DNA of 9,071 nt from Planctomycetaceae bacterium (GCA_016795125.1 JAEUIG010000659.1:1-9071); one strand, 5' to 3'; positions 1 to 6,653 are shown, counted from the stretch's first letter. The notes: generated by a model not told the origin, from the sequence alone. A program made the numbers and translations.

Positions 1-918
1 TCTGCCAAGCCGTTCCGAGACTGCCAGGGATACATCCTCAGCGCTGTCTCAGAGGATGGATTAACCTTCATCCCGGAGCCGGGCATTCGCGTCGCGCCGC
101 AGCCCGATCTGCCGCACATGTCGCTGCGCGTGCTGGTGCCGTCGGTGACCCGATTGGACGACGGCCGCTGGCGGATGTATTTCGAAGCGCGCGGACCGGC
201 GGACCGTCCCACGATCATCGCCAGTGCGGTGTCACTCGATCAACTGCGCTGGGAGCTGGAAACAGGAGAGCGACTGCAGACGGACGGCGGCGTTGGCGGT
301 CCGCGATTCCTGACTCTGCCGGAAGGAGGCGGGAGGATGTTTTGCTTCCGCTCTGAATACGGAACCGGCGGACCGGCAGCCGGTTCGCGAATGGGCACGA
401 CCATCGTCAGCGCAATAACGACCGACGGCCTGAACTTCGAATGGGAACCCAGTGCACGCCTGCGTGACCGCGAATCCGACGACGACTCTGCCGGCATCAC
501 CGCGGCTCAGGCTTTGCCACCCCTGACACCCGAATCCGAATGGCTGCTGTTCTATTCCGCGTGGCAGAACCCGCCTCCTGGTCGACAATCACCGACGCAC
601 CCCAGCCACGACCTGAATGCCATCGCCAGCGGCCGCAGCGCCGATTTTGCCGCAGCATCGATCGCATCTGACATGTCGGGCTATCGGTCGCGGATCTTCG
701 TCGCGCGCTCGTCCGACGGACTGCACTGGACGAAGGGGGAGTGCGTTATTGAAGGCAGCGGTTACGGCGGAGCAGGCCTCGACGCAGTTCATGCCGAAGA
801 CATGTCGCTGACCCAGATCGACGACGCCCGCTGGCGAATGTACTACGCCGCCTGCGACGCGCGCGGCCACTGGTCCATCGCCAGCGCCACCTGCGCTTCT
901 ATTCTGCCGCGACGCTGA
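1..918 (+). CDS. Five-bladed beta-propeller, glycosidase-like protein (5' end missing)
   Basis: The frame is open from the first base of the window to the TGA at 916-918. The gene therefore begins upstream, and the ATG at 118 is probably internal. The 305 visible residues repeat a blade-like pattern: S-x-DGL-x-F/W (SEDGLTF near residue 17, TTDGLNF near 140, SSDGLHW near 238) alternating with D-D-x-RWRMYY/F (residues 53-61 and 274-282) and EWLLFYSAW near 180. This alternation of 'as seen by the observer' and 'this sample' strands is typical of the five-bladed propellers of GH43/GH32/GH130-type glycosidases and related non-enzymatic propellers. I see no diagnostic catalytic triad, so the substrate and even enzymatic activity are open. 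The N-terminus, including any signal peptide, is outside the window. The protein ends with a short tail after the last blade. It is followed by a palindromic repeat and then by another + strand gene. Confidence 0.7.
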   Translation, partial: SAKPFRDCQGYILSAVSEDGLTFIPEPGIRVAPQPDLPHMSLRVLVPSVTRLDDGRWRMYFEARGPADRPTIIASAVSLDQLRWELETGERLQTDGGVGGPRFLTLPEGGGRMFCFRSEYGTGGPAAGSRMGTTIVSAITTDGLNFEWEPSARLRDRESDDDSAGITAAQALPPLTPESEWLLFYSAWQNPPPGRQSPTHPSHDLNAIASGRSADFAAASIASDMSGYRSRIFVARSSDGLHWTKGECVIEGSGYGGAGLDAVHAEDMSLTQIDDARWRMYYAACDARGHWSIASATCASILPRR

Positions 919-931
919 TCGTGCAAAAAAC

Positions 932-1013
932 TCACCGCAGAGTGCGCGGAGTTCGCAGAGGAACACAACAAGACACTTTCTTCTCTCTGCGTCCTCTGCG
1001 CACTCTGCGGTGA
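932..1013. repeat. Palindromic purine-rich CAGAG repeat (gene-less hairpin)
   Basis: Two 29-nt arms, 932-960 and 985-1013, are inverted copies with 26 of 29 positions matching, separated by a 24-nt spacer. The arms contain the words CCGCAGAGTGCGC and CGCAGAG. The first 16 positions pair perfectly (TCACCGCAGAGTGCGC). A run of six A at 925-930 lies outside the left arm, so the hairpin would look like an intrinsic terminator only for leftward transcription, where no gene ends. It fills most of the gap between the propeller gene and the toroid gene. From memory, repeats of this CGCAGAGGACGCAGAG style are scattered in many bacterial genomes; that recollection was not verified here. Confidence 0.8.
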
Positions 1014-1113
1014 ACATGCGTCACTCGCATCGCTCTCGCGTGCATCAAAGTTCACTTGTACGTATGCTGCACCCCCAACGCGATTCCTGAACCGCCCCAC
1101 TCGGGAGATGTCG

Positions 1114-2136
1114 ATGCGCTGCTTCCTGTTGGCCTGCTGCACCCTGGCGTGTCGCACCATTCTGGCTGCTGAGCCGGTCACGCTGGAGACGGTCGTCGAT
1201 CCCGGCGCCAACCTCGCCGATGAGCCGGTGGCAGAGACTTACTCCGAAGAGACCGCGATTCGCTTCCTCGATTCCGCCGCCCTCCACTGGCAGAAGCAGC
1301 GCGAGTGCTTCACCTGTCACACCAACTACGCCTACCTGTACGCGCGGCCGCTCGTGTCGTCGGATTGCGATGAACACAAAACGGTGCGGGCCTTCGCCGA
1401 ACAACTGGTCTCACAGCGCTGGTCGGACAAGGGACCACGCTGGGACGCGGAAGTTGTCGCCACTGCGGCGGCACTGGCCTTCAACGATGCCCACACGACG
1501 AACACGCTGCACCCGGTGACGCGCGAAGCGCTCGACAAGATGTGGTCGCTGCAGCGTGAGGACGGCGGCTGGACGTGGATCGACTGCGACTGGCCGCCCA
1601 TGGAAGACGACGACGGCTACGGCGTCTGTCTCGCCGCTCTGGCGGTCGGCGTCGCTCCGGACGACTACCGCGAATCCGAAGCCGCACGCAAGGGACTCGA
1701 CGGCATCCGCAGATTCTTCGCCGCCAATCCTCCGCCGACGCTGCATCACCGCGCCATGCTGCTGTGGGCCGACAGCTACGGCGCCGACGTTCTCACCGAC
1801 GACGAAGTGCAGCAGGTCGTCGCCGAGATCCGTTTGCTGCAGCACGCCGACGGGGGCTGGAGCCTGGCACAATTCGGCAATTGGGAACGTGAAGACGGCT
1901 CGCCGCAGGACCTGGAAACCAGCAACGGCTACGGAACCGGTTTCGCCGTCTACATCCTCCGCAAATCCGGAGTGCCGGCGGACGATCCGTCGATTCAGCA
2001 AGGCGTGACCTGGCTGAAGGGGAATCAACGGACCAGCGGACGCTGGTTCACCCGGTCTGTCTACAAAGACAGCAAGCACTACATTTCGCACATCGGGACG
2101 GCCTTCGCCGTGATGGCGATCGCCGAGTGCGAGTGA
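1114..2136 (+). CDS. Exported squalene-cyclase-like alpha/alpha-toroid protein with CxxCH motif
   Basis: This is a 340-residue protein. ATG 1108 abuts the GGGAG at 1103-1107, whereas ATG 1114 sits six bases from it, so 1114 is the preferred start. The N-terminus (MRCFLLACCTLACRTILAAE) is a hydrophobic signal peptide, probably cleaved near residue 19, so the protein should act outside the cytoplasmic membrane. C65-F-T-C-H69 is a haem-c attachment motif. After it come repeats of the kind found in squalene-hopene cyclases and prenyltransferases: LQREDGGWTW (146-155), LQHADGGWSL (242-251) and a C-terminal WLKGNQRTSGRW (300-311). The closing sequence YISHIGTAFAVMAI is also typical. The usual cyclase DxDD acid motif is not evident, so cyclase activity is not claimed. 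From general knowledge, similar CxxCH-plus-toroid proteins occur in planctomycetes and verrucomicrobia with no firm function. The stop codon lies 4 nt before the inverted repeat of the next element. Confidence 0.8.
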   Translation: MRCFLLACCTLACRTILAAEPVTLETVVDPGANLADEPVAETYSEETAIRFLDSAALHWQKQRECFTCHTNYAYLYARPLVSSDCDEHKTVRAFAEQLVSQRWSDKGPRWDAEVVATAAALAFNDAHTTNTLHPVTREALDKMWSLQREDGGWTWIDCDWPPMEDDDGYGVCLAALAVGVAPDDYRESEAARKGLDGIRRFFAANPPPTLHHRAMLLWADSYGADVLTDDEVQQVVAEIRLLQHADGGWSLAQFGNWEREDGSPQDLETSNGYGTGFAVYILRKSGVPADDPSIQQGVTWLKGNQRTSGRWFTRSVYKDSKHYISHIGTAFAVMAIAECE

Positions 2137-2140
2137 TTAA

Positions 2141-2174
2141 GAAGGAAAAACAGGAGTGAACAGAGTGAACAGAG
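2141..2174 (+). repeat. Left inverted repeat of the GxxExxY cassette
   Basis: This purine-rich arm contains GGAAAAACA followed by two copies of GTGAACAGA (at 2156 and 2165). It matches the reverse complement of 2650-2683 at 28 of 34 positions. The mismatches cluster mainly at 2153-2158, with a further one near 2166. Confidence 0.75.
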
Positions 2175-2277
2175 AAGGTCGCAGAGAGATTCACTCCGAA
2201 ATGGAGTCGCAGCGACGCATGCGCGGTACAGTCAAGGGGCCGAACTGACAGGGACGATCATTGCAGCTGCAATCGAC

Positions 2278-2616
2278 GTGCATCGAACGTTGGGCCCCGG
2301 CCTGCTCGAATCGATCTACCATTGGGCACTGGCACAAGAGCTGGCAATGAGAGGCCTGGCTTTCTCCAGCGAGCAGCGCGTGCGTATCGAGTACAAGGGA
2401 CATTATCGAGACGAGCCGCTGCGTTACGACCTCCTCGTCGAAGATTGCGTGCTCGTCGAGGTCAAAGCGGTCGAAGCGATTCACGGCATCCACAAAGCCC
2501 AACTGCTGACGTACATGAAGCTGCTCAACGTCCCATTGGGATTGCTTCTGAACTTCCATCAGGAGAAACTGGTCGACGGCGTCGCACGGATGATTCTCCC
2601 CGGTGCAAATCGGTGA
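2278..2616 (+). CDS. GxxExxY family protein (PD-(D/E)XK nuclease-like), start uncertain
   Basis: The family's naming motif G-L-L-E-S-I-Y is encoded at 2299-2319. It is followed by the conserved core YDLLVEDCVLVEVKAVEAIH and by AQLLTYMKLL. The D in RYDLLV and the E-V-K triad fit the PD-(D/E)XK nuclease-like fold (Pfam PDDEXK_3, TIGR04256). The biological role of the family is not established. GTG 2278 gives 112 residues, but conserved family sequence continues upstream in the same frame (ELTGTIIAAAIDV from 2242), so the true N-terminus is probably longer. No ATG, GTG or TTG that would restore it is in frame. The only nearby ATGs (2201, 2219) are in another frame and run to a TGA at 2246. One extra base in the G run at 2236-2239 would join them as MESQRRMRGTVKGAELTG. 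The gene may therefore be frameshifted, mis-sequenced or started at a rare codon such as CTG 2245 or ATT 2260. Confidence 0.8.
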   Translation: MHRTLGPGLLESIYHWALAQELAMRGLAFSSEQRVRIEYKGHYRDEPLRYDLLVEDCVLVEVKAVEAIHGIHKAQLLTYMKLLNVPLGLLLNFHQEKLVDGVARMILPGANR

Positions 2617-2649
2617 ACTGAGCAAACGTTTGATGACCTCGGTTCCCGC

Positions 2650-2683
2650 CTCTGTTCGCTCTGTTACGTCTTGTTTTTCCTTT
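2650..2683 (-). repeat. Right inverted repeat of the GxxExxY cassette
   Basis: This is a pyrimidine-rich arm (CTCTGTTCGCTCTGTTACG then TTGTTTTTCC), the inverted partner of 2141-2174. It lies 34 nt after the GxxExxY stop and 17 nt before the DUF1501 start. It may therefore also form part of that gene's leader or promoter region. Confidence 0.75.
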
Positions 2684-2700
2684 CTCGGGAGTTGGGAACC

Positions 2701-4080
2701 GTGTTGAATCTCGGCCGAATCCCCACTCGCAATTGCCAGAGCCTGTCACGCCGGGCCCTGCTGCAAGCCGGCGCTTGTTCCGCACTCGGGCTCGGGCTGC
2801 CGCACTGGCTCGCGCGACCCGCCAGCGCGGCCGCCCTTTCCCCACGCGTCAAATCAGTCCTGCTTCTGTGGCAATGGGGCGGGTGCAGCCACCACGAGAC
2901 GTGGGATCCCAAGCCGAACGCCCCGCTCAAGATTCGCGGCCCCTATCGGCCGATCGCCACCTCCGTCCCCGGCACCCAGATCTGCGAACTGCTGCCGCTC
3001 TCCGCGTCGCGCGCGCATCGGATGACGATCATCCGCAGCATGGCGCACGACATGAAGGACCACAATCAGGCCGGAACCGTTTCGCTCACCGGCAGCACGA
3101 ACGGATCGCAGGCCTCCGGCGGCATTCCGTTTCCAGGCCGAGTACGCCCCAGCATGGGGTCGCTGATTTCCTATCTCGGCCGCGACCAGCGTCGCGACTG
3201 GCCGGCGTTCACGGTCATCGGCCGCCGCTGCAACGTCAGCGGCGCCGACCTGCGGGGCCAGGCCTCCGGCGCACTCGGCTCCGCGCACGACCCGTTCTAC
3301 CTGCAGGGATTCGACTTCGACACCGGGGTGCCGATTCCGCCGTCGCTGGAACCGATTGGCGAAATCGGCGGCACCCGGCTCGACAACCGGCAGGCGCTGC
3401 TGAGCGAGTTCGATGCGTGGCAGCGACGGATGGAAACGGCAGAAGTCGTCGGCCGTTACGACGACCTGCGGCAAAAGGCGTTCGGACTTCTGACGTCGTC
3501 CGGCGCCAAGCGGGCGCTGAATCTCGACGAAGAATCCGAAGAACTCCGCGACCGGTATGGACGAACGGTCTTCGGTCAGAACTGCATTGTCGGCCGCCGG
3601 CTGGTGGAAGCGGGTGTCCCGTTCGTCCAGGTCAACTGGAGCGGCAACGCCGAGGACGAGCAACAGGGCGGCGACGGTGGCTGGGACCTGCACTATCGGC
3701 TGTTCGAACGCATGCAGGACCGCTACTGCCCGTCGTTCGACCGGACGTTCGTCGCACTGCTGGACGACCTCGAACAGCGCGGCCTGCTCGACACGACGCT
3801 CGTCCTGGCGATGGGCGAGTTCGGCCGCAGCCCCGAGATCAGCGAAATCGGCGGTCGCGAACACTGGCCGTTCGGGTACTCGATCGCGCTCGCGGGAGGC
3901 GGCACCACGGGAGGCGCGGTGATCGGACAATCCACACTCGACGGCGGCTACCCTGCGGACCGGCCCAATCATCCGGTCGACCTCATCACCACCATCCTGC
4001 ACCTGATGGGTCTCAACCGCGAAGAACTGTTCGTCAAAGATGCCTCGGTGCTCGGCGCGCTCATCCCGGAACTGGTGTAG
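2701..4080 (+). CDS. DUF1501 domain protein, Tat-exported
   Basis: This 459-residue protein is close to the usual DUF1501 length. GTG 2701 is chosen because GGGAG at 2687-2691 sits nine bases upstream. The resulting start (MLNLGRIPTRNCQSLSRRAL) matches the family's usual N-terminus. An earlier in-frame TTG at 2671 falls inside the inverted repeat and is unlikely. S16-R-R-A-L-L-Q is a twin-arginine signal followed by a hydrophobic stretch ending ARPASA, so export in a folded state is expected. Family motifs in order are WGGCSHHETWDPKPNAP (from about residue 59), RGPYRPIATSVPG and ICELLPLSA. After these come VPFVQVNWSG, GGWDLHYRLF, RGLLDTTLV with MGEFGRSPEI, GREHWPFGYSIALAGGG and a closing HPVDLITTILHLMGL. 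The family belongs to the alkaline-phosphatase/sulfatase-like fold and is abundant in planctomycetes, often beside cytochrome-containing DUF1549/DUF1553 genes, which are absent here. The substrate is unknown. Most relatives have GGPSH where this has GGCSH. Confidence 0.92.
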   Translation: MLNLGRIPTRNCQSLSRRALLQAGACSALGLGLPHWLARPASAAALSPRVKSVLLLWQWGGCSHHETWDPKPNAPLKIRGPYRPIATSVPGTQICELLPLSASRAHRMTIIRSMAHDMKDHNQAGTVSLTGSTNGSQASGGIPFPGRVRPSMGSLISYLGRDQRRDWPAFTVIGRRCNVSGADLRGQASGALGSAHDPFYLQGFDFDTGVPIPPSLEPIGEIGGTRLDNRQALLSEFDAWQRRMETAEVVGRYDDLRQKAFGLLTSSGAKRALNLDEESEELRDRYGRTVFGQNCIVGRRLVEAGVPFVQVNWSGNAEDEQQGGDGGWDLHYRLFERMQDRYCPSFDRTFVALLDDLEQRGLLDTTLVLAMGEFGRSPEISEIGGREHWPFGYSIALAGGGTTGGAVIGQSTLDGGYPADRPNHPVDLITTILHLMGLNREELFVKDASVLGALIPELV

Positions 4081-4101
4081 TCCGCTCGCTCCGCGAGCGG
4101 A
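4081..4101. terminator. Hairpin directly after the DUF1501 stop
   Basis: This is a perfect 9-bp stem, TCCGCTCGC (4081-4089) with GCGAGCGGA (4093-4101), around a TCC loop. It begins on the base after the TAG stop. No T run follows, so it is not a classical intrinsic terminator. It could stabilise the 3' end or be a repeat-family hairpin. Its apex reads GCTCCGC. Confidence 0.5.
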
Positions 4102-4123
4102 GTGAAAACGCGTCGGTCCTCCT

Positions 4124-4149
4124 CGTTCCCAAGCTCCAGCCTGGGAACG
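4124..4149. repeat. Interspersed hairpin repeat, unit 2 (GTTCCCA/TGGGAAC)
   Basis: The 8-bp stem CGTTCCCA (4124-4131) pairs with TGGGAACG (4142-4149), with AGCTCCAGCC at the apex. I recall near-identical CTCGTTCCCAAGCTCCAGCTTGGGAACG elements scattered in diverse bacterial genomes, so this is probably a known REP-like family. That recollection is unverified. Confidence 0.65.
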
Positions 4150-4158
4150 CACTCACCT

Positions 4159-4173
4159 CGAAGCTCTGCTTCG
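4159..4173. repeat. Interspersed hairpin repeat, unit 3 (CGAAGC/GCTTCG)
   Basis: The 6-bp stem CGAAGC (4159-4164) pairs with GCTTCG (4168-4173) around a TCT loop, 9 nt after the previous hairpin. The two probably form one composite repeat. It ends about 20 nt before the ATG of the next gene, just upstream of that gene's GGAG at 4180-4183. Confidence 0.5.
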
Positions 4174-4193
4174 CGTCCCGGAGTTCGCTTTCA

Positions 4194-5804
4194 ATGCTCC
4201 GAACACTCGCCTTGCTGCTCATCATCTCCGCCGGCATCGCACACGCCGACGACGTGATCGAACCGCCGGTCGAACGCCTGACGAAGACCTATTACGACAA
4301 GTTCTTCCTCCGCTACTCCCCGGACGGATCGCATCTGATTTACTCACGCCACCATCGCAATCTGCGGCAGGCGAACCAGGTCCTCGTCGGCCTGCGAGTC
4401 GTGAAGGCCGACGGCACGGACGATCGCCCGCTGCTGGCCGAATGGGACGCCAGCGTGCAGATTCAGGAGCACGGCAGTTTCTCTCCCGACGGCCACCAGC
4501 TGGTGATTTCCGGCGGCGGCAACGACACCGGCAACTCGGCGAAGGACACGTTCGTCGCGGAGATCAGCACCGAGTTCCAGGCCGCTCATCTGCGGAAGGT
4601 CATCGCCGGAACCGGCGTCATGCTGGGAGAGGAACCGTGCTGGTCACCGGACGGCAAACGGCTCTGCTTCGTCACGATCGATGAAAAGTTGTGGGTGGCC
4701 GACGCCGATGGCGCCAACCGGACACAGCTCGTGCAGGTCGACGGCCTCTATTGTCATCAGCCGGCCTGGTCTCCCGATGGAAAATGGATCGCCTTCGCCA
4801 CCGATCGCGACGGGAATGTGGAGATCTACAAGGTCCGCTGGGACGGCAGCGAGCTGACGCGGCTCACCGACGATCCCGGTTTCGACTGCCGCCCGCGCTG
4901 GTCGCGCGACGGTCGCTGGCTGCTGTTCACTTCCAATCGCGGGTCGAACCACGACCTGTACGTGATGCGCGACAACGGCATCGACGTGCGGCGGCTGACA
5001 TTCAACGCCGCGCTCGACGATCACGGCGACTGGTCGCCGGATGCGACCACGATTGCATTCGTCTCGATGCGCGACGGCGGGTTCGACATCTACCGGATGC
5101 CGGTTCCGGCGGATCTCAAGATCGGCCCGCCGGCGACGATCGACTATGAACAGCCGGCGTCGCGTGAACTGCTCGCACATTACGATTTCGACAGTGTGCT
5201 GCCGACGGCGACTTCGATCATCGACCGCGCCGGCGCGAATCCCCTGCAACTGCTGGGTGCGACCGTCGTTTCCAGCGGCGCACGCGGCAGCCTGCACTTT
5301 GACGGCTCAGACGATTCGGCCCTTGTCGGCAATCCACTCGCCTTACGGACCAGCGGACCGTTGACCATCAGCGTCTGGGTCAGGGCCGACGGTTTTGCCG
5401 GCAACGGCTACGTGCTCTCAAAACAGGGCTGGAACATCTATGTCGGCCCGGACGGCCTTGCGCGATTCGAGACGCGCTCGGCGAATGACACGGCCTGGCT
5501 GACGCTGCCGGCCGGGCGGCCGCTGAAAACCGCCGAGTGGAACTTCGTCGCGGCAGTCTTCGATCCCGAGCAGCAGCGCGAATCTCTGTACCTGGACGGC
5601 GCGCTCTCGGCCGAACGGCCGCGCACGGATGGCGCCATCGGCGCGACGGCAGGATATCCGCTGCAGCTCGGCCGCTACGGGACCACGAACTCCCAGGGTT
5701 TTCGCGGCGAGCTGGACGAAATCCGCATTTACGGCCGAGCCCTGTCCGCCGACGAACTGCGACAGCAATTTCACGAACAGCGTCCGCGAATCGTCGGACC
5801 GTAA
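4194..5804 (+). CDS. Exported TolB-like (PD40) propeller protein with C-terminal LamG domain
   Basis: This is a 536-residue protein. ATG 4194 has GGAG at 4180-4183 and gives a clean signal peptide, MLRTLALLLIISAGIAHA, probably cleaved after residue 18. Six PD40/WD40-like blades follow, each marked by S-P-D-G or a variant: SPDG at 42, SPDG at 97, WSPDG at 150, WSPDG at 192, WSRDG at 236 and WSPDA at 280. Several are followed by the D-I-Y or E-I-Y strand typical of TolB-type six-bladed propellers (NVEIYKVRWDG, HDLYVMRDNG, FDIYRMPV). From about residue 325 to 530 there is a concanavalin-A-like LamG domain: LLAHYDFDS, SLHFDGSDDSALV, LTISVWVRAD, WNFVAAVFD, LYLDGAL and GELDEIRIYGRALSADEL. LamG domains commonly bind glycans or proteins. 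No enzymatic motif is seen. The likely place is the periplasm or cell surface. It lies downstream of the DUF1501 gene in the same orientation. Confidence 0.9.
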   Translation: MLRTLALLLIISAGIAHADDVIEPPVERLTKTYYDKFFLRYSPDGSHLIYSRHHRNLRQANQVLVGLRVVKADGTDDRPLLAEWDASVQIQEHGSFSPDGHQLVISGGGNDTGNSAKDTFVAEISTEFQAAHLRKVIAGTGVMLGEEPCWSPDGKRLCFVTIDEKLWVADADGANRTQLVQVDGLYCHQPAWSPDGKWIAFATDRDGNVEIYKVRWDGSELTRLTDDPGFDCRPRWSRDGRWLLFTSNRGSNHDLYVMRDNGIDVRRLTFNAALDDHGDWSPDATTIAFVSMRDGGFDIYRMPVPADLKIGPPATIDYEQPASRELLAHYDFDSVLPTATSIIDRAGANPLQLLGATVVSSGARGSLHFDGSDDSALVGNPLALRTSGPLTISVWVRADGFAGNGYVLSKQGWNIYVGPDGLARFETRSANDTAWLTLPAGRPLKTAEWNFVAAVFDPEQQRESLYLDGALSAERPRTDGAIGATAGYPLQLGRYGTTNSQGFRGELDEIRIYGRALSADELRQQFHEQRPRIVGP

Positions 5805-5813
5805 AGACCTCTT

Positions 5814-5876
5814 ACTAGCCGCGACCGTAAGGGAGCGCACTCCGCTCGAATTCGCTCCCTTACGGTCGCGGCTAGT
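5814..5876. terminator. Perfect 24-bp inverted repeat between convergent genes
   Basis: The arms 5814-5837 and 5853-5876 are exact inverted copies (outer end ACTAGCCGCGACCG, inner end GTAAGGGAGCG) with a 15-nt loop. It begins 10 nt after the stop of the + strand LamG gene and ends 13 nt before the stop of the - strand birA. It is well placed as a two-way transcription terminator, although neither side has a long T run. Its perfection also suggests a dispersed repeat family rather than a terminator evolved in place. Confidence 0.7.
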
Positions 5877-5888
5877 CGACGTGCGTAA

Positions 5889-6653
5889 TCACTCGAACTC
5901 CTCAATCACGCCGCTCCGAAACCGGCGCGGCCCCGCGACGGTCTGCAGCAGGAGACTGCCGTCATCGTCGAATCCCAGACAGGTGCCCGTCACGGATCGC
6001 GTGCCGTCATTCAGCTTGACGCACCGGCCTGAGAGCAGGCAACGGCGCCGCCAGTCCGACAGCAACTCACCGAAACCCGCATCGAGCCGCTGCAAGTCGG
6101 CGTCCAGTTTCTGCAGGAACCGGACGAGGAGGTCGCCGAGATCCAGTGCGCGTCCCGCGACGTCGCACAGCGCCCGCGCCCTCCGCCGCACGTCGTCGGG
6201 CGCTTCGCGAAGCGAAACGTTGACGTTCAGGCCGACACCGATGACGAGCCGGTCCGGCGCATCGGGCGGCACTTCGACCAGGATGCCGCAGGCCTTGCCC
6301 CCGTCCACGAAGACGTCGTTCGGCCATTTCAGGCGGACATCCGACCCGGGAACGGCGGTGGCGACGGCCTCACACACGGCGCCCCCGGCCACGAGTCCAA
6401 TGAGCGGCCGGCGCTCGATGTCGATGGGAGCGGCGTTCACGATCAGCGAGAACGTCAGCCCGCCGTCGGTCGACCACCAGCGATTGGCGCCGCGTCCGCG
6501 ACCGAGCGTCTGCCGCAGGGCGACGATCAGCCGCGGCAGTTCCGATGACGACGCCGCGAGTCGCAGCGCGCGGTCGTTGGTCGACGGCAGCTCGGCATGC
6601 ACTTCGGCCTGCGCGACAAAGGTTTCGCGTTCAACACGCAGCGGGTCGATCAT
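5889..6653 (-). CDS. birA: Biotin--[acetyl-CoA-carboxylase] ligase, monofunctional class I
   Basis: The enzyme activates biotin with ATP to biotinyl-5'-AMP and transfers it to the lysine of biotin carrier domains such as that of acetyl-CoA carboxylase. It is cytoplasmic. The 254-residue product from ATG 6653 carries every catalytic hallmark in order. S24-T-N is followed by the biotin/AMP loop G51-R-G-R-G-A-N-R-W-W, then K109-W-P-N-D-V, K120-A-C-G-I-L-V-E and I138-G-V-G-L-N-V-N. The C-terminal SH3-like domain includes VTGTCLGFDDDGSLLLQT. There is no N-terminal helix-turn-helix, so it should not act as the biotin operon repressor as the E. coli protein does. The frame is open further upstream to 6806, but those 51 residues look non-coding and other BirA proteins start near this point. 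No strong ribosome site precedes the ATG. Its 3' end faces the LamG gene across a strong palindrome. Confidence 0.95.
   Translation of the reverse strand: MIDPLRVERETFVAQAEVHAELPSTNDRALRLAASSSELPRLIVALRQTLGRGRGANRWWSTDGGLTFSLIVNAAPIDIERRPLIGLVAGGAVCEAVATAVPGSDVRLKWPNDVFVDGGKACGILVEVPPDAPDRLVIGVGLNVNVSLREAPDDVRRRARALCDVAGRALDLGDLLVRFLQKLDADLQRLDAGFGELLSDWRRRCLLSGRCVKLNDGTRSVTGTCLGFDDDGSLLLQTVAGPRRFRSGVIEEFE

Larger units (their letters stand above)
2141..2683. mobile_element. Putative inverted-repeat-bounded GxxExxY cassette
   Basis: An imperfect 34-bp inverted repeat (2141-2174 and 2650-2683, 28 of 34 positions matching) encloses a single GxxExxY-family gene. The cassette starts 4 nt after the stop of the toroid gene and ends 17 nt before the start of the DUF1501 gene. 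Removing it would leave those two genes about 21 nt apart, as in an ordinary operon. No target-site duplication is visible at the borders, and no transposase is encoded. Mobility is therefore an inference from the structure. The element could equally be a repeat-associated gene that spreads by recombination. Confidence 0.4.

Noticed and set aside
2671..2700. TTG 2671 as the start of the DUF1501 gene
   Set aside because: It lies within the inverted repeat and has no good ribosome site. GTG 2701 fits both spacing and family length.
2854..4152. 432-codon open frame on the - strand over the DUF1501 gene
   Set aside because: It is antisense to a clear family protein and its translation shows no domain.
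2733..4193. The frame of the TolB/LamG gene is open far upstream, across the whole DUF1501 gene
   Set aside because: The upstream part is Arg/Pro/His-rich without motifs and is a high-GC shadow. A signal peptide and GGAG site fix the start at 4194.
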